Assembly (NCBI GenBank): GCA_011009095.1
Contig: VTPC01090942.1
Location: forward strand, 34,111-98,110
DNA from: Ignelater luminosus
Lineage: Eukaryota > Arthropoda > Insecta > Coleoptera > Elateridae
Direction of reading: 5' to 3'
DNA length: 64,000 nt
The notes under the pieces are model-generated. The model saw nothing but the letters and a program-made list of their open reading frames with translations. It did no database searches and was not told the origin of the DNA. The number at the start of each line of letters is the position of its first letter. Position 1 is the stretch's first letter. Made by a program: the position numbers and the translations under genes. Of this stretch, positions 45,500 to 57,679 are shown piece after piece.

Positions 45500-46430
45500 C
45501 GTCATGAAAGACTACAACAAACTTTTCCTTCCGTTGTGGTAATATCCTTCTTTGTAGTAGTTGTGTTCATGAAGAATTTGGAGACACTGCAGGACGGGTC
45601 TCTTCTTGTGGAGTTTTCACTTCTTTTCGGAGCGGATGTAATGTCGCATCCGACAATGGCATGTAAGAAAACAATGCAACTGTCCAAACTATCAGAACTT
45701 TTTTGGATTTCTTTGACGTTAAAATTTTTTTATTTCAAGTGCCTGGTACCAAGACTCATCATCTTTATAGAGCTGTCATCTTTCCCATGTGCGACGAGCT
45801 TGACAACAATAATGGTGTTCAAGGTTGTTCTGACACTTAGAAAGTCTGTATCGATAGCAGCTTGTCAGAACGTAATTCCAGCTTGTTGGAAGTGGAGAGG
45901 CAACAAGTCGACAAGTCACGTCTTGTTCTTCGGACTCAAGAAGTCAATGTTGTTGCCAAACACAACCTTTGTGGACGTTTACATCGAAACTTGTCGTTGC
46001 TGTTCTTGACTCGGTGTTTCTCGGAGAGTGTGACGTCATTAAACGAGAACCCAGCCTGCTGTACCATCAGTTTTAGTAGAGTTTGCATTGTTACATATGA
46101 TTCAGAATGCAAAGAAACGCGAATTATTTAATTCTGTAAATCACGAAGTATTCACATTCTCTACATCACTTTTTGGCGAAGAGTTCTTGAGATCGACCTG
46201 TTGTGAGAATTCTGCTTACACTCTAAACAGCTTTTCTATAGCATCACACCTTTATACAGGGTGGAAAGGCAACAACGAAAGTATACAAATGAACTGTCTG
46301 CAATATCACGTCCATGTGTAAAGTCACCTTGAGATTTGAATTGACACACGAAGTCAATCCACAAGTCAATCTTTTGTGCAGTAAGGGACCACTTTCTGTA
46401 AACAGCTTGAATTCTCAAATAGACATCATC
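45500..46430 (-). pseudogene. Relic of the same uncharacterised protein family (copy 2)
   Basis: On the minus strand AIDTDFLSVRTTLNTIIVVK (about 45800-45860) is followed by KMMSLGTRHLK and then SCIVFLHAIVGCDITSAPKR (about 45610-45690). The EDTD...FLHAxxGCDxTSA order matches copy 1 at 41850-42521. The 157-residue plus-strand frame at 45536-46009 is simply its antisense and is not a gene. Sequence up to about 46430 may be the N-terminal part, but I recognise no motif in it. Confidence 0.55.
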
Positions 46431-46439
46431 CATCGCAAG

Positions 46440-47735
46440 ACTAAACTTGGGCTAATATTGCGTAATGTGTAGGTATCCCGCAGTGTGGAAAGACGTCAGC
46501 ATTTTATAGCTTGCTGACACGTCAGTGCCGAAACAACTTCTTTTTGAAGTTTCCCTAAATAGTTCTGGTAGGCGTAGCTGGGTGACCTCCCCAAATGATT
46601 TTTTTCCGAAACATAAATCTTGATAAGAGTCTCAAAAAAAATACAAACTTTTTTTTTAATTTTATGGACCACGGATGCCAAGCTAGTACTCAAAGTTATA
46701 GCCTACTCTAGCCTTTTTCATTTTAGCACTATGTGAACATTTCAGGCGCAACTGTTTCCTGGTAACATCAGTTGCAGCCCTTGATTAAGCCGTTCCAGGA
46801 TTTCCGGTGTTCAGAGGCCTAGAATTTTGAAAGCCGACATAAGAAACTTGAAGACTTTTTGGATGTTGTTACATCAAATAAAATTACCGCGCAAAATTCC
46901 ATCTTCATCTAAGTTCAAACCTACAACTTCTGGGCTATTTAACTTACTGTTGCCTTTTTTTATAACAATGAGACTTTCAAAAGTCAACTTTTAGCTGTAA
47001 ATAATTTTATTTGAATTTCTTATTAGCGTCTCCTATAAATTTTTGTTATTCTTGGAGGTTTTTAGGGTAGTCTCTATGAAAGTGGTTAGACCATTAAACT
47101 CGAGTTTATTGTAAACTTCGTTTACAAAAAGTTCTTAAATGTAAATTGTTTAATTAGTTTTTTGAAGTAGAAAGTTCATCATGTGGTTACGTTATGGAAC
47201 AGTCCTAAACGTTATACGGAATTGCGGCTTGCCACTTTCCTTACTGGGTGAAAACTGTATCACCCCAATTAGAAGGGTAACAATAGACAGGATGTTACAT
47301 AAAATGGGTTTTGTTTGTTTGTAAATTAAAGATTCTGTTACATTAGAAAGTTGCGTAATGAGTAAAAACAAACTGAAATTAATTTACTTAATTTTTCAAA
47401 TACTTGAAAAAACTAAAACTATTTTGTTTTCTTTTCGAAAACTGTGTTGTTTGGTACTTAATCTTTATTTTGTTAAAACATTTTTTAAACAATGCCTGAA
47501 ACTCTACAATTTTACAGTTGTGCAGGGGTCCTATTTTAAAAGCTTATGGTTTAAATTACATTCAGAATAAAAGGCATATGCAGAAGTTGCAGGAGATAAG
47601 ATTTCATGCTACTTATTTGGGCTAAACATGGAATTTCCTAAACAAGTTTATCGAATCCAAAGAAAAGAAAATAATTAGAGTTTCAGCATCGACTCAACAT
47701 TATCTACAGTGAATTCAAACCAAAGCGCGACTATT
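46440..47735. other. Intergenic DNA
   Basis: Nothing recognised in this stretch. Confidence 0.35.
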
Positions 47736-47879
47736 TAAATTTGGTATTCAAAAAGTCGTTTAAGTTGTGCTGCGAGGCCGTCTTTTACAAAAAGCTATAT
47801 TTCCAAAAGTCAAGCCAAAAACAAACTCAGTTAAATGAAGCACGTCTACTCTTAATGTTGTGCAGGGAAATGGCAAGAT

Positions 47880-48110
47880 ATGCAGACATCACAGAACAAA
47901 AAGCTACCATGTTTAGAAGAGTACCACCCACAAGAGCAACAGCATTGAGAGCCTTCTTAGGTCTACCTAATTTTTATGGGAAGTTTGTTTCAAATCTCCA
48001 TGATTACATTAAAAAAAAATTAAATGGTACATTAGAAGAAGTTTGCTTTATTGTAGAGTCAAAAAAGGCATTAAATCATTTTACAACACACGGGAAGAAC
48101 TTTCACTAGA
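47880..48110 (+). pseudogene. Ty3/gypsy retrotransposon pol fragment
   Basis: Within an open frame that starts upstream (47741), the reading RATALRAFLGLPNFYGKFVS is the conserved stretch just after the reverse-transcriptase core in Ty3/gypsy-type pol. KKALNHF follows, from the start of the connection/RNase H part. No LTR, integrase or gag piece was found nearby, so this is an isolated, truncated fragment. Confidence 0.65.
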
Positions 48111-48359
48111 ATATGACATCCTCATGTAGCAAGGCAAAATTATTGTTCTAGAGAGAATTATATCCACAATACTAAAAATTCTTCACTAGACGCAGTAGGG
48201 TGGCTACCATATTTTAATTTTTATTTAAATTCTCAACGTATAAATACAGATATTCCTTTTTCGGGCCCCAACATTAGACTCTGCTGCAAGGTCGAGAAAT
48301 ATCGCTGCGGCTATCAACACCTGCAGCGGCAGTTGAATTATTTTACTTAAATTTATATA

Positions 48360-48990
48360 AATTTAATCATCTGGAATATATTTAGTAGTAGTAGAGACTT
48401 GCGTCTTGCAAGCACAGGGGTGGCTACTCTGGGTAACTTTAGCTGAGAAACCACTTTGTTTCAACTAAGTCTTTGGTAGTTGTCCTTCCTTTATCCTTGT
48501 CTATCGAGGCTCCCTTGCTTCAACTCTTGTTTTCTTTGGTCCCCGACGCTATTAGGTAATGAGGGCTAGGGGATCCCATTTCTTTTTCATTCTTCCTCTA
48601 AAAAAAATCGGAATAATGGAGTGGCCAGCCACCCAACTGCGGCTCTCGCCTCAACAATCCCTGCTCGCTGGGCCCTGCAGAGATACGTTGCAAGGGAACA
48701 CGCGACTGGAAGGCTTGCCTTAACCGGCCGGCTTGCGAGAAGGAAACCTCTATAAAAAACCGACAGCGAAGTTGGAAAAACCTTCAGGGATACAGGGAGT
48801 ATAAGAGCCTTCCCCCCGGAATAGGCGTCGCCCGGGGCTGATCATTGAACGTCCTTACTCGTGGGAATGACATAAATAAGGAAAACTTTAAAAACTTTAA
48901 TAACGGGGAAAAAACAAAAGATAAAGCAAGAGAAAAGGAAATTAATCCTATTAAGAACACCTTTGGGTATTAGCAAAAAGAACGAAGGTC
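48360..48990 (+). mobile_element. 5' untranslated region of a LINE
   Basis: This GC-rich stretch is unlike the flanking AT-rich DNA and runs directly into the ORF1 reading that starts at 49017. I infer that it is the element's 5' leader. No promoter motif was identified with confidence. Confidence 0.5.
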
Positions 48991-49016
48991 ATTAACACCA
49001 AATATGCCTTGGCGAA

Positions 49017-50450
49017 ATGGATATAAACGACATAGAGGATGAAGTGTTTGACATAGAAAGAGGCACGAAAAAACGGAAGGCTAAAGGGAGTCCTGATATT
49101 ACAAGGCAGACTAGCAAAATAGAACCTAGCATAATACTACAAAAGATAAAGAGTAAAACCGAGGAGCTAGTTAGATTCGGAAAGGCCAATAAAAATGTAC
49201 ATGTTGAAGTAGAGAAACTTGTGGGTGAACTCAAAGCAATAGCATCTATAACCATTAAGGATTGTATTCAAGAAAGAAGAATAAGAGAAGAAACAGAAAA
49301 GGAACTCCAAGAATATAGGAAAGCAAAGAAGAAAGAAGAGAGGGAAAAGGTGACAATAACAAGAGAAACACAGGCAGATGTAGTACCAAGTGGAGTGAAA
49401 AGAGAAGAACTAAAAAAAATAAAAACATACAAAAAGCTCCAAAAAAAGGGAAAAGTTATGGTGGCCAGAAGAGCTATACGTAAACACTAAAATATTAATA
49501 GGAGACCCACTAGAAGACGAAGATGAGACCCTGATGGTAATTATAGAACCTCAAGATGAAAAAATGGAGAGGGAACTACAAAGGGCGCACAAGAAGTGTT
49601 ACTCTGACTTACAGAAAGCAAACACTCTGGAGGTTCTTAAGTGCACAACAATAAGCGCTACAAGCATAGGAAAAATGTCAAGAACCAGAAGGGTGGCCAA
49701 ACTGCAGGATATAAAACCCACAGAAGAAATGTAGCTGCAGTTGGACAAACTAAAAGATTTATGCACAAATTTGAATATAAGAAAGGTAGCGACACTTCAA
49801 ACAACGATGATAGATATATCAAAACACGGATATAGAGGTCGAATTATATGCACCTAAAAAGAAAATGAAGACAGAAGACGACAATGAAGACAGGGGGAAG
49901 AAGAAGAGACACATAAACGCATCCTAGAAAGGAACAAAAAATCGTATAGTAAAACGGTAAAAGATCTGAAAGAAGTACTTAAAGACGGAAACTGGAGTAA
50001 GATACAAAACATAAGAAGTACCAAAGACGGAAAAGTGTTAGTCATAACGGACAAAAATAAAAAGGAAGGGAGACAAAACAGAATATGGAGATAATACATG
50101 TTAAAGAAATGAAGGGGACCACATGCGAAGAAGAACTTCTACGAGCAGTGATAGAAAAGATGGAACCAAAAAGGGCCAAGGAAGTAAATATAAGAAGTAT
50201 AAGACCAAGTGGTAGACAGACTGGCGGCAACGTTGGAAGTCTCAGCAAGGGTAGCGAGGCAAATTGTACAAAACAATAAAATAAGAGTAGGCTTGGTACA
50301 ATACGAATTGAAACCAAAAGTCAAAATAGTAAAGTGTTAAAGATGCTGAGGATATGGACACGTAGCAAGAAAATGCCAAGAAGAAGATCGTACGAGCTCA
50401 TGCTACAAGTGTGAAAGTAAAGGGCACCTTTTCAAAAATTACAACCATGG
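49017..50450 (+). pseudogene. LINE ORF1 (gag-like, zinc-knuckle) protein, frameshifted
   Basis: The first frame (49017-49490) is a charged, coiled-coil-like N-terminus (MDINDIEDEVFDIERGTKKR...). It continues in another frame with GDPLEDEDETLMVIIEPQDE near 49500-49560. There follow KDGNWSKIQNIRSTKDGKVL near 49980-50040, KEMKGTTCEEELLRAVIEKM near 50105-50165 and a RPSGRQT segment near 50205. Zinc knuckles follow near 50335-50450 (GYGHVARKC, CYKCESKGHLF), with one Cys codon of the first knuckle now a stop. This is the ORF1 layout of R1-type LINEs. At least four frame changes or stops are present. No ORF2 follows, which is unusual because LINE copies usually lose the 5' end. Confidence 0.75.
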
Positions 50451-50479
50451 CAGTTCTAGCATGTTAGTACGTTTTGTGG

Positions 50480-51760
50480 CTAGATATCGAGAACTAATGT
50501 AGGTCATGCGACATGTGCCAGTTAATTAATAAACTTATGTACTCTTGGCCAATATCAGACATATATAGAGTTTGCTGGTTGATTTGCGGAAAAGACCTGA
50601 TTCTGGACGCTTTATGGAGATGGATAGAAAACAAGCTAATAAAGACTACCATATTTCAGTAATTTTGTGAAACCTTAGAAAAGTTAATGCTTGTAACTTA
50701 CTGCAAACAGTACAATGAATGCTTAACGGCAGCCAGTAGATATCAACGTCAAGATCAATAGCAACGTTTTTGTAATATTCCTCTGAGCTACAAAGACGAG
50801 CCTCATTCAGTAACAAAGAAATCCTCAGCCGAGATGATATCTGAACGTTTGCTTCATAATAATTTTAGTCAATGTCATACTAGTCCAAAAACGTCATTTA
50901 CAGTCTTTCAATATTAAAAATGAATTACATATGAGAAAACCCATCATCAGGAAATTTTCTAATAGTGAACAGCAATAAACGAATGGTATCACACAGACCG
51001 TTTACTAAAGGGACTAGAACGCCATCCGCTTAAGCAAAAGAATCACTAGAAAAAGAATGACACCCGAAGCGTTATAGTGATTTTACCGTACGGTAACGTA
51101 ACGAAAATGAAGAATCGGAGTATTTGTAGCTTTTGTATTATTTGTTGAGAAATGTAATGTCAACTCTTAAAACAGTGGACATACGACCCTGTGGACCGGA
51201 TACCAGTTCCAGCAACCACGTCTGTAAAACTAAATAATTACTATGACGCGGAATTTTAATATAATAATAGATCTTATCAAACAGCAAAAATGATAATAAA
51301 AATAGTATTTTCTGTTGTGCTGTTAATTGTTAAATTTAGTTATTAAAAACCTACATACAGAGATTTATTTTAAACTTGTGGTATCTTTAATATGTTTTTT
51401 AAGAATTTTTAAACGCAGGTTGCAAATAAGTACTTTGTATTTATTTATTTACATAAGAGCCAGTTCAACTTCAGGTATTTTATTCTAACAATAAATTAAT
51501 AATAATAAAACAGGAACACATTTTAGCAATTTATTACTCTCATTTGAATAAAATGTGTTTCTAATTTGGTATGAAATTGATAATCAAACAAGATCTTTTG
51601 TTTTTGTTTCCTAAATTACAAAATTAAAAGTAAATAATGTGACCGTGATCTTGATGATTAACACACAAAGCCATCCGTCAGGTGTTCATAAAATATGACA
51701 TTCTGTTAAAGCAAGTGTATTTCAGGTTTATACTAGTTTATCTACATCAGTTAATTAATC
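50480..51760. other. AT-rich intergenic DNA
   Basis: I see no ORF2 of the preceding LINE and no other gene. The block-C upstream box begins at 51768. Confidence 0.4.
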
Positions 51761-51767
51761 ATTCAAT

Positions 51768-51783
51768 AAAGCAACCACACCTC
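51768..51783 (+). promoter_or_regulatory. Block-C upstream box
   Basis: AAAGCAACCACACCTC lies 73 nt before the TATA box and is identical to 57680-57695, which lies 71 nt before the TATA box of the neighbouring paralogue. Confidence 0.6.
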
Positions 51784-51839
51784 TACAAAATTTTACAAAA
51801 TACCCCACTACATAACAATAATCCATATTGTTACGGTTG

Positions 51840-51880
51840 CTATATAAACTGCAATTCTTTCAAATTTTAGTATAGTTTGT
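51840..51880 (+). promoter_or_regulatory. Core promoter: TATA box plus initiator
   Basis: CTATATAAAC (TATA base 51841) and TATAGTTTGT (51871) are 30 nt apart. The ATG is 42 nt further on. Confidence 0.8.
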
Positions 51881-51912
51881 ATTCACAGACAAGCATCAAA
51901 ACAACATTCAAA

Positions 51913-52142
51913 ATGTTCAAATTGGTAAGTATTGCTTTTAATTTTAATAACAATTATTGTTTTTATATGAAATAATTGAAACTTATTATTATTAACAGTT
52001 GGTTCTCGTATTCGCCGTCCTCTTCGCCGTAGCCTTGGCTGCCCCTGAACCCAAACCCCAATTCTACTATGGTGCTTACCCATACAGCTATGGATACCCA
52101 TACACTGCTGGATACTATGGTGGTTACCTTGGCTACTATTAG
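51913..52142 (+). CDS. Nplp4-like short secreted Tyr/Gly-rich peptide (block C)
   Basis: Exons are 51913..51924 (Met-Phe-Lys-Leu, donor GTAAGT) and 51999..52142 (acceptor TTAACAG). The intron is 74 nt and the product 51 aa. The signal core is LVLVFAVLFAVALA, and the linker is APEPKPQ. The tail is FYYGAYPYSYGYPYTAGYYG, then GYLGYY. There are no charged residues after the linker and no cysteine. It is nearly identical to the gene at 57823 through the linker and into the tail, so the two are a recent duplicate pair about 6 kb apart. A candidate AATAAA is at 52201-52206. It may be an Nplp4 orthologue-like gene, but peptide processing and receptor are unknown. Confidence 0.93.
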
Positions 52143-52209
52143 ATTGTCTATTGTTAACTACAATGCTGGTTTGGATTTATGATTACGAAATTGCCATACA
52201 AATAAACAA

Positions 52210-53568
52210 ATGATTAAAAATTAACAAGCATTTTTACTGAGTAGGCTATTACTGTATATCAGGTTTAATACTTATAGTTTTTGATTTTGACCTTCTAGTT
52301 CGTTCTTCAACATGAAAACGTTTTCAAATAGGAAAAAGAAAAAAGTAGAATAAAATTAAAAAATAAACACGTACCGGTAAAGTGATTATCAATAATGCAT
52401 TCATAATGCAAAGCAAAGAGAAAAGTTAAACTGTACAGAATATTTATCAAAACTGGTCATTTTTCACAAAATTACTACTTATAAGAGAGAAAAGAGAGCA
52501 TGTTTTCCTTATTTATTAAATCGTTTTCAGACAAGTAAGATTCTTCTTGGACGAACCAAATACTCTTACCACCCAAAACAAGTACATTACATCTATTGTG
52601 CAAGTCCATTAAAGTACTTTTATAGCAAGCAGCAAAGAGTGAGTTTTAGATTCAAAAGAAGAAAACGAACTAAAGAAAAATTTTTATTTGCTTTCAAAAC
52701 AACTTATCAAAGAACGTCTTTTGATTTTTAAAAAAGTAGTAACATGCTGTTTGGTTGTTTCCAATCGTTGGTCTAGTACAAGAAGTACGAGGAAAAAATT
52801 TCTTAGAGTTGTTTGCTCATCTTAGAAATCCAGATAAAAAAGCTAAATAAAGTTTTTTCCAAATTGTTTACGTACAAGCAGTGTTTAGTTTACTTCTGGA
52901 AAAAGAAACACGTACCGGTAAAGTGATTATCAATAATGCATTCATAACGCAGCGCAAAAAGGAAAAGAAGATTAAAACTGACCAATTCTCACAAAATTAC
53001 TACTTATAGGAGAGAAGAAAGAGCATGTTTTCCTTATTTATTAGATCGTTTTTAGACAAGTTTCTGCTCTTTACGAAAAAAAAGCCGTTTCCATCGGCAT
53101 TCTTGTAACAGCACTTGGAAATTCTTGTACTCTTTTATACAAAGAAAACGTCAGCAGTCGTCGCCATTAATAGAAATCTTGTTATAAAAGAAAATTCCTT
53201 CATGAAAAAAGTGCGGAATCATCTTCTTCTAATATCATAGAAAACTGCAACAGAAGTCATGTCCTTAAAGCTGTCTAAGATTGCCATCGCCCTTTTTAGT
53301 GTAAGAATCTAAGCCAACAGACTGGGTCTACCTTTCACATTTTTGGACAGTTTCATTCCGGATTTAGTCTGAGCAGGTTTACTAATATCCACTTTTGGAA
53401 CTTCATGTGGATTTGTTTTAGGCACATTAATAGGCGAGATCTTAATCAAATCAGAATCAAACTTAATCCCAGCAAAACCTAGGTAATCAAGTTTAGACAT
53501 TCTCAGATGTCCATTCTATAGCCCTTTCATTATTTTTTACAGGACCTTTAAATATGTTGTTGCTATGG
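52210..53568. other. Intergenic DNA with a local duplication
   Basis: It contains the repeat pair listed next. A 63-residue minus frame at 53309-53500 (with PINVPKTNPHEVPKVDISKP in its middle) is compositionally protein-like but unrecognised and not accepted as a gene. Confidence 0.4.
52366..53062 (+). repeat. Imperfect direct duplication, about 540-nt spacing
   Basis: The segment at 52366-52545 recurs at 52905-53062. Shared wording includes ACACGTACCGGTAAAGTGAT, ATCAATAATGCATTCATAA and AGCATGTTTTCCTTATTTAT. The segment between the copies (about 52680-52900) resembles 59325-59560 (CGTCTTTTgA-TTTTAAAgAAG, TACAAGCAGTGTTTAGTTTA), so it belongs to an interspersed family that is otherwise unrecognised. 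Confidence 0.6.
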
Positions 53569-53573
53569 CTATA

Positions 53574-54864
53574 CGAGGGTGGTCTGAAAAGTTTCCAACC
53601 TAACAAAGATACAAGACATTTTTTCTGCAAATTTTTTTTTATTTTTCAACATAGTCTCCTTGTAACTCTACACACTTCTCCCAGCGATGCTCCCATCTCT
53701 GTAACCCGTCCAAATAGTACTCGGCATTTTTCTCTGCAAAATAATTGTTCACGAAGGTGATTGCCTCTTCATTTGACGAAAATCTTTGTCCTCCGAGCGC
53801 AATTTTTAGATGAGGGAACAAAAAGAAGTCTCTTGGGGCTAGCTCTGGTGAGTAAGGCGGATGGTCAAGCAGTTCAAACCGTAGTTCGTGGATTTTCGTC
53901 ATGGCAACCGTTGAGGTGTGAGACGGTGCGTTGTCTTGGTGAAACAGGATTTTCTTTTTCTGCAAATGTGGCCGTTTTTTCGCAAGTTCTGCCTTCAGCT
54001 TGTCAAGTATGATGCATAGTATGCTCCTGTAATGGTTTTTCCTTTTTGAAGATAATCGATTAAAATAACTCCATGACTATCCCAAAAAACAGTCGCCATC
54101 ACTTTCCCAGCCAAAAAACAGTTTTTGCTTTTTTTGGAGCCGGTTCCCCCTTTGCAGTCCACTGTTTGGACTGTATTTTTGTTTCGGGCGTATAATGGTG
54201 TATCCAAGTTTCATCTACAGTAATTAATCGGCGCCAAAACTCGGATTTATTTCGCCTAAACTGCGCCAAAAGAGCGTTGGAAATATTCATTCGAACACGT
54301 TTTTGGTCTAACGTGAGCAAACGCGGCACCCAACGCGCGGACAGCTTTCTCATGCCTAAATGTTGATTTAATATGTGACAAACACGTTCTTTTGACATGT
54401 TCGTAACCTCTGCTATCTCTCTCACTTTAATTCGGCGGTCGTGTAGCACCATCTGGTGAACTTTGGCGATGTTTTCGTCGGTAGTTGCAGTTTTTGGACG
54501 TCCCGAACGTTCATCGTCTCCCAAGCTTTTACGGCCACGTTTAAATTCAGCAGCCCAAAATTTCACTGTGGTAAATGATGGTGCAGAGTCCCCATACACA
54601 GAATCCAACTCATCTTTTATTTGCAAAGGCGTATTGCCTTTCAAAAACAAATATTTAATGACAGCTCGATACTCGATTTTGTCCATTTTCACAAAAAAAC
54701 TCACATCAACTCACTCAAACGCATGTTACATAAAAACTGCGCGTCCAAAATGGCTGAAACTTTGGTGAGTAACTGTCAACAGATGAACAACGAAATTCAG
54801 TAGCTTTTATTTACGAGTGCTGCCATCTTCACGTTGAGGTCGGAAACTTTTCAGACCACCCTCG
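53574..54864 (-). mobile_element. irritans-type mariner, near full-length copy
   Basis: Ends CGAGGGTGGTCTGAAAAGTT are inverted over about 28 nt and flanked by TA (53572-53573 and 54865-54866); length 1291, as expected for mariner. It matches the 23736 copy closely along all shared sequence and contains the parts deleted there. One transposase reading lies on the minus strand. Confidence 0.93.
53639..54704 (-). pseudogene. mariner transposase, two frame changes
   Basis: The N-terminal piece (54099-54704, 201 residues) has the helix-turn-helix DNA-binding part and VDETWIHHYTPETK with the first catalytic Asp, then a frame change in a T run near 54115. The middle piece (53995-54207) has VMATVFWDSHGVILIDYLQK. 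After a second slip near 54003, the C-terminal piece (53639-53965) has ILFHQDNAPSHTSTVA (second Asp) and PELAPRDFFLFPHLKIALGG (third Asp). I count 34 residues between the second and third Asp, i.e. DD34D, the mariner signature. Wording is closest to the irritans group. All three catalytic Asp are present, but the two frame changes prevent a full product. Confidence 0.9.
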
Positions 54865-54869
54865 TATAT

Positions 54870-57675
54870 GTTGTATTTTAGCAGTATGCTTCAGGAGACA
54901 AAAAAGAAAACTCAGAAGTCAGACCTAGATGTCACATTTTCTAAGACCTACTAGAGTGACATGGTTGACACTGTTCAACAGTAAAGCGTTGTTCTGTTCA
55001 TGACTAGATTTCCAATCTGACATTTGTTGATGCATATTTATATCTACAAGACTTTTATTCTCTCCACCACAAATTACTATTTAAATATTTAGTTCAAATC
55101 AGCCGCTTTCTGGCTCTAAAATACGTAGCATAGTAAGCAGCATGCTTCGGCTAAAACATCTTTTCCTCCCACAGACGTTTGCTAGATGATCTGGATTAAT
55201 TTCTTGGATAAGAAACTCAAATGCTCGTTTAGCGATTTTGTAAGGTAGAAATGGAGATTTTTTACATTTGATGCCAATAGCACCTGTCTTGGACATCAGT
55301 ATCGCTTATTACAGATTTTTGCTTTTATTTGGGAAGCTGAGACTTTAAAAGTTGTCAAAGTTTTTCTGTAGCCCAACTTGGATTTACGTTGATGGAATTA
55401 AACTGCAACGCTCGTTCATAGTGATTAATTAAAGTATGCTCGTGGTAATGGAATAATGATAAGGAAAGTTAACCGACGGGTGCTAATGATCTACCCGAGG
55501 CGTGCCACCAATAATCCCGTGGTCTGGAGATAGCTTTACAGAAGAAGTGAAACTTTTACTTGTCAACCATGCGATGGCGGCAACAAAAAGCAAGTGTGAC
55601 GAACAAAAGAGAAGACGAAAACGGGGATGTTTTGAAGAGCTCCACAACTTCAGAAACCAAAAATGGTGAATGCAATGCACTAAATTATTTCAGTAATTGA
55701 AAATGCAAGAATGTTGATTTAGAGTTAGATGGATGAGATCGATTATTTGGCTATGTCTGTATTGATGGCAGAAATAGGTGTGCGCAATTAGTTGAATTGG
55801 TGGTAAACTGTGTCCTTCAATAGTTCCTTGGAAGAATGCAGACTACATTGCAGATGTGCACTCTGAATGGTAGATCGCCTTTGTCACGTGCGACTTTTTA
55901 AAAGTTCTAGGTTTATATCTACCGGAGGCACCCCGGCATACTCACAAACTTTCGGATCCTCACTATACAGAATTGCTCGATTGGACTACGGGGAGCGGTT
56001 GAGAAACAGATGAATTTATATAATTAACATCTAGACAATTATTCACCTGAGGATGACATAAGTCGAAACCGGTTGTGAAATATAAATAATTAAAACATCT
56101 TAAGGAAGTACCTTCATTTAACATCCAGTTAGATTTATAGTCAATGACAAGATCTAATGAGAGTTTTATTATATAAGGAGAGTCGAGATAGTGATAGTCC
56201 GGAATGCTACTGTAGATGCATAAAAAAAGTAGTATGAGTTCTGAGCGAATCACTTCACCTTTAGAACCAAACCGGGACTGAATTGGTGGTCATGAATTTT
56301 CTTACCGTTTTGTCAGAAGTTCAATCAGTCTATTGGTGAGATTCTTTCGAAGATTTTGCTGATGAGTGAGTTTTTTTATTGAATTTGAGGACCAACACGA
56401 CGGTGGCGATTTAACAGGAGGGGGCAAATGTATTTGTATAGAATGTTATTGGTGTTAGAAGACAGACTGTATTCTCTCTTAAGTCACCGTACAGATAATG
56501 CAAGGCGTTCTGATACAAACAAAAATGGAGTATTACAATTTGTGCTTCTTGATTACTCTGTATAACTCTCACTTTAGTTAAAAATTTCTCGATTACTTCT
56601 AAACACTTGTACGAATTAAAGTCTATTTTTGCATAATTGGAAGTAGCACATTTTATCTTTGCTTGGTTATACCAGGGCGCAACAGAAAGTTTGATGGAAC
56701 TTAAAAAAATGAATAATGTAAAACTGGTAGATTTAGACCACCATAATTCATTAGAACATATGGAGTGTTTTATTTAAAATTAAAAACTGATATTATTTCC
56801 TGTGAAACCAGAAGTACTACATAACGGAGTTTGATACTATGTTTGTACTAATAATTTTTTACAGTAAGCATATGTTTTGTATATCTTCAGATAATTAAGA
56901 TATCAGCTTGACTTACGTTGTTTGAAACATGCGGTATAAGAAAATAACACAAAAGTATGATTCTGGTATCCATTTCGACATTTAGAAAATAAACGAAGAG
57001 TTTTTTTTATTTCTGAAGAGTAAGTTAGCACAAACACAACGTTCTAATGCTTTATTCTTGTGTAAACCACAATTATTCCAAATTTTGTCAGAAAATATTG
57101 TTAACAAAATTTAAAAAGGAATTTAGAATGTCAAGAATGGTCGTCTGGTTGTTACAGACTTTTGGGTGTTATTAATTTGTAAAATCAAATAGTACATAAA
57201 TCAAAATTAATATAAAAAAACCCGTAAATGTTAACAGCATTTTTAGTAACATGTTGTATCAATGTATTTATTCCTTTGTTCACTAGCCATGTACCTTTTT
57301 TGTTTTTGCTGAAAACTTTAGTATGTGTTGAAGATTTTCATGAAAAATCTGATTCTGAAATTGTTTTATGAGCTTTTATTACGACAGTAAACAAGCTTGA
57401 AATAAGAATATTCGTAATATTGTATAAGATTTTGCATTTACTATCATTTTTTTTAAAGAGACAATCTATGTTAACTACTAATAATTAGAAAATTAATGGA
57501 AGTTATTACTTTCTCAATAAAATAAAATGTGTAAAAGACAATATGACCGTGACCACCATGACTAAGTGCTCAAGAGCATTTAGAACGTTATAATTTTTCT
57601 TATAATATTATTTTTTATTTTAGTTAGTGAATATCAAGTTCAAGCTAATTTATTCAAATGAATTAGTTTACCATT
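54870..57675. other. AT-rich intergenic DNA
   Basis: No gene is recognised in this 2.8-kb stretch. Short open frames (for example 55099-55296 and 55963-56253, minus) show no known motif. Confidence 0.4.
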
Positions 57676-57679
57676 CAGT

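Noticed and set aside
45536-46009. 157-residue plus-strand open frame
   Set aside because: It is antisense to the minus-strand relic containing FLHAIVGCDITSAP; no motifs are seen on the plus strand.
46256-46270. TACAGGGTGG as a transposon end
   Set aside because: No inverted partner was seen and the match is short.
53309-53500. 63-residue minus-strand frame with Pro/Lys-rich middle
   Set aside because: The composition looks protein-like, but there is no family match, intron evidence or promoter; it is possibly part of a decayed repeat.
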